In this document: piece after piece, positions 62,052 through 64,000 of the stretch
How positions within the stretch are numbered: the stretch's first letter is position 1
Layout of the letters: each line of letters begins with the position of its first letter
Assembly (NCBI GenBank): GCA_903877135.1
Contig: CAIRCN010000010.1
Span: 1-64,000, forward strand
Direction: 5' to 3'
Length of the DNA stretch: 64,000 nucleotides
Source of the DNA: an uncultured Opitutia bacterium
Lineage (GTDB): Bacteria > Verrucomicrobiota > Verrucomicrobiia > Opitutales > Opitutaceae
Notes under the pieces: model-generated
Seen by the model: only the letters and a program-made list of their open reading frames with translations
Told to the model about the DNA's origin: nothing
The model's database searches: none
Made by a program: the position numbers and the translations under genes

Positions 62052-64000
62052 ATGAACTCAAAAGGCCGTAATCCGAGCTACCTAACGTGCGACGCCAGCG
62101 AGGCCGTCGCCTCCGTCGCCTACCGGCTGACCGAGCTGATCGCCATCTACCCGATCACTCCGTCCTCGAACATGGCGGAGTTCTGCGACGAGTGGGCCGC
62201 ACTCGGCAAACCCAACATCTGGGGCGAGGTGCCCCGGGTCGTCGAAATGCAGTCGGAAGGCGGAGTTGCCGGCACCGTGCATGGCGGCCTGCTGGGCGGC
62301 GCGCTGACGACCACCTTCACCGCCTCGCAGGGCCTCCTGCTGATGATCCCCAACCTTTACAAGATCGCCGGCGAGCTGCTGCCGTTCACGATGCATGTGA
62401 GCGCACGAGCCCTGGCGGCCCAAGGACTCTCGATCTTTGGCGACCATCAGGACGTCATGGCGTGCCGCGCGACCGGCTGCGCGCTACTCTGCAGCAATTC
62501 CCCGCAGGAGGCGCACGACCTCGCCCTCGTCGCCCACGCCGCCAGCTACCGCTCCCGCGTGCCGTTCATCCACTTTTTTGACGGCTTCCGCACCTCCCAC
62601 GAGGTAGCCAAGCTCGCCACGCTCTCCGACGACGATCTGCGCTCAGTGATCGACGAGGCGGACATCGCCTCCTTCCGCGCCCGGGCGATGACGCCCGACC
62701 GGCCGACCCTCCGCGGCACCGCGCAAAATCCCGACGTCTATTTCCAGGGCCGCGAGGCCGTGAATCGCTTTTACGACAGCATTCCCGCCATTGTGCAGAC
62801 CACCATGGACCGCTTCGCCGAGACCACAGGCCGCCAATACCACCTGTTCGACTACCACGGGCATCCCGAGGCCGAGCGCGTGATTGTGGCGATGGGCAGC
62901 GGGATTGAGACCATCGTCGAGACGGTCGATTGGCTCGTCGCGCACGGCGAAAAGGTCGGCGTGATTGCCGTGCGGCTGTTCCTCCCCTTCCACTTGAAGT
63001 CGTTCCTCGCGGTCCTGCCGAAAACGGTCAAGGCCATCGCCGCGCTGGACCGCACCAAAGAGCCCGGCTCGCTTGGCGAGCCGCTATACCTGAACGTGAT
63101 CGGCGCGCTGGCGGAGGGTCGTTCGGCCCTCGCCGGCTCCCCGCGCGTGATCGGCGGCCGCTACGGGCTGGGCTCGAAGGAATTTACCCCCGGCATGGTC
63201 CGCGCAGTGTTCGAACACCTCGCGGGCTGGGAGCCGCGGAATCATTTCACCGTCGGTATCCTCGACGACGTCACCGGCACCTCCCTGTCCTTCGACGCCG
63301 ACTTCAACCTCGAGGCGGCCGACGTGCGCCGCTGTGTGTTCGTTGGCCTCGGAGCGGACGGCACTGTCGGCGCCAACAAGAACTCGATCAAAATCATCGG
63401 TGAGCAGACCGACAACTACGCCCAGGGTTTCTTCGTCTACGACTCGAAGAAATCCGGTTCGATGACGATCTCGCACCTGCGCTTCGGCCCGCGGCCGATT
63501 CGCGCTCCCTATCTGATCCGCCAGGCGGATTTCGTGGCGTGCAGCCAGTATAGTTTTGTCGGCCAGACCGATGTGCTCAGCTACGCGGCGCCCGGTGCCA
63601 CCGTGCTGCTCAACTCCCCGCACTCCGCCGCCGATACGTGGAAGAAACTTCCCCGCGACTGGCAGCAGACCCTCATCACCAAAAAGCTCCGCCTCTTCGT
63701 CATCGACGCCACCCAGGTCGCCCATGCGAGCGGCATGGGCCGCCGCACCAACACCGTCCTCCAGACCTGCTTCTTCGCCCTCTCCGGCGTGCTCCCCCAA
63801 GACGAGGCCATTGCCCAGATCAAGAAAGCCATCACCAAGACCTACGGCCGCAAGGGCGAGCAGATCGTCAAGATGAACTTCGCCGCGGTCGACGCCGCCC
63901 TCGCGGGGCTGCAAGAGGTCACCCTCCCGGCCGAAGTCGACGCCGGGGCCACCGCCACGATTCCGCCCACCTATCCCGGCGCGCCGGAGTTCGTCAAGAA
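62052..64000 (+). CDS. nifJ: Pyruvate:ferredoxin (flavodoxin) oxidoreductase, N-terminal part (runs off window)
   Basis: The gene starts at the ATG at 62052 (MNSKGRNPSYLTCDASEAV) and stays open for 649 codons to the window edge; a full NifJ has about 1,170-1,200 residues. The pyruvate-binding domain I motif AIYPITPSSNMAEF, VVEMQSEGGVAGTVHGG, TTTFTASQGLLLMIPN and, in domain II/III, VGLGADGTVGANKNSIKII are clear. The single-chain enzyme oxidises pyruvate to acetyl-CoA, CO2 and reduced ferredoxin or flavodoxin, using TPP and Fe-S clusters. It implies at least facultative anaerobic metabolism, in line with the oxygen-independent HemN nearby. Confidence 0.94.
   Translation, partial: MNSKGRNPSYLTCDASEAVASVAYRLTELIAIYPITPSSNMAEFCDEWAALGKPNIWGEVPRVVEMQSEGGVAGTVHGGLLGGALTTTFTASQGLLLMIPNLYKIAGELLPFTMHVSARALAAQGLSIFGDHQDVMACRATGCALLCSNSPQEAHDLALVAHAASYRSRVPFIHFFDGFRTSHEVAKLATLSDDDLRSVIDEADIASFRARAMTPDRPTLRGTAQNPDVYFQGREAVNRFYDSIPAIVQTTMDRFAETTGRQYHLFDYHGHPEAERVIVAMGSGIETIVETVDWLVAHGEKVGVIAVRLFLPFHLKSFLAVLPKTVKAIAALDRTKEPGSLGEPLYLNVIGALAEGRSALAGSPRVIGGRYGLGSKEFTPGMVRAVFEHLAGWEPRNHFTVGILDDVTGTSLSFDADFNLEAADVRRCVFVGLGADGTVGANKNSIKIIGEQTDNYAQGFFVYDSKKSGSMTISHLRFGPRPIRAPYLIRQADFVACSQYSFVGQTDVLSYAAPGATVLLNSPHSAADTWKKLPRDWQQTLITKKLRLFVIDATQVAHASGMGRRTNTVLQTCFFALSGVLPQDEAIAQIKKAITKTYGRKGEQIVKMNFAAVDAALAGLQEVTLPAEVDAGATATIPPTYPGAPEFVK

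Overview
The window looks like a chromosomal segment of a Verrucomicrobiota bacterium, most likely Opitutales/Opitutaceae. This is an inference from high GC, a truncated Ig-like surface protein with tandem C-terminal repeats of a kind I associate with this group, and a mix of LutABC, rhamnulokinase, phytanoyl-CoA dioxygenase and Gfo/Idh/MocA genes. No marker gene proves the taxon.

Positions 1-8,425 form a visibly lower-GC accessory island. Almost all of it is transcribed leftward: a sigma-70 region-2-like protein, a small orphan protein, an AAA+ ATPase, a TerY-type triad (Ser/Thr kinase, VWA protein, PP2C phosphatase), a calcineurin-like phosphoesterase and a tiny membrane protein. A double helix-turn-helix protein diverges from the sigma-like gene. 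From 8,393 to 11,661 lies an integration scar: helically phased short repeats, what looks like a degraded tRNA-Gly 3' end, a 5'-truncated Ig-domain pseudogene, a tyrosine recombinase and an intact tRNA-Val(CAC). Core chromosome starts at tRNA-Val.

From 11.7 to 23.1 kb are nth, gcvP, a CHAD protein and a divergent six-gene one-carbon cluster. Leftward run a UroD-like methyltransferase, MetF with a fused MetV-like domain, and a LigM-like O-demethylase. Rightward run an AraC regulator, an FAH-family hydrolase and a bicupin. From 23.1 to 29.7 kb is a lactate operon, lutA-lutB-OPT transporter-lutC, divergent from rhaB; together they fit rhamnose to lactaldehyde to lactate to pyruvate.

From 29.7 to 46.8 kb are an exported beta-rich protein, DUF1304 and DUF2891 proteins, a sodium:solute symporter with a small partner, two PhyH-type dioxygenases, a sugar porter, a CheB-CheR-PAS-histidine kinase fusion carrying two compensating frame changes, a HAD phosphatase, a complete Mla/MCE lipid-transport operon (permease, ATPase, MCE protein, lipoprotein), and two tandem paralogous lipoproteins.

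From 47 to 64 kb are a core-MetE-like methyltransferase, a Gfo/Idh/MocA oxidoreductase, a ceramidase-like hydrolase, a DegT-type aminotransferase, the histidine-degradation set (ftcD facing hutHUI), hemN-queD-sufU-sufS, and the 5' part of a pyruvate:ferredoxin oxidoreductase gene that leaves the window. Folate one-carbon chemistry recurs across the window (GcvP, LigM/MetF, MetE-like, FtcD).

No gene-free stretch exceeds about 300 bases. I saw no CRISPR array, rRNA or intact insertion sequence. Most genes lack a strong Shine-Dalgarno sequence, so several start sites are uncertain.
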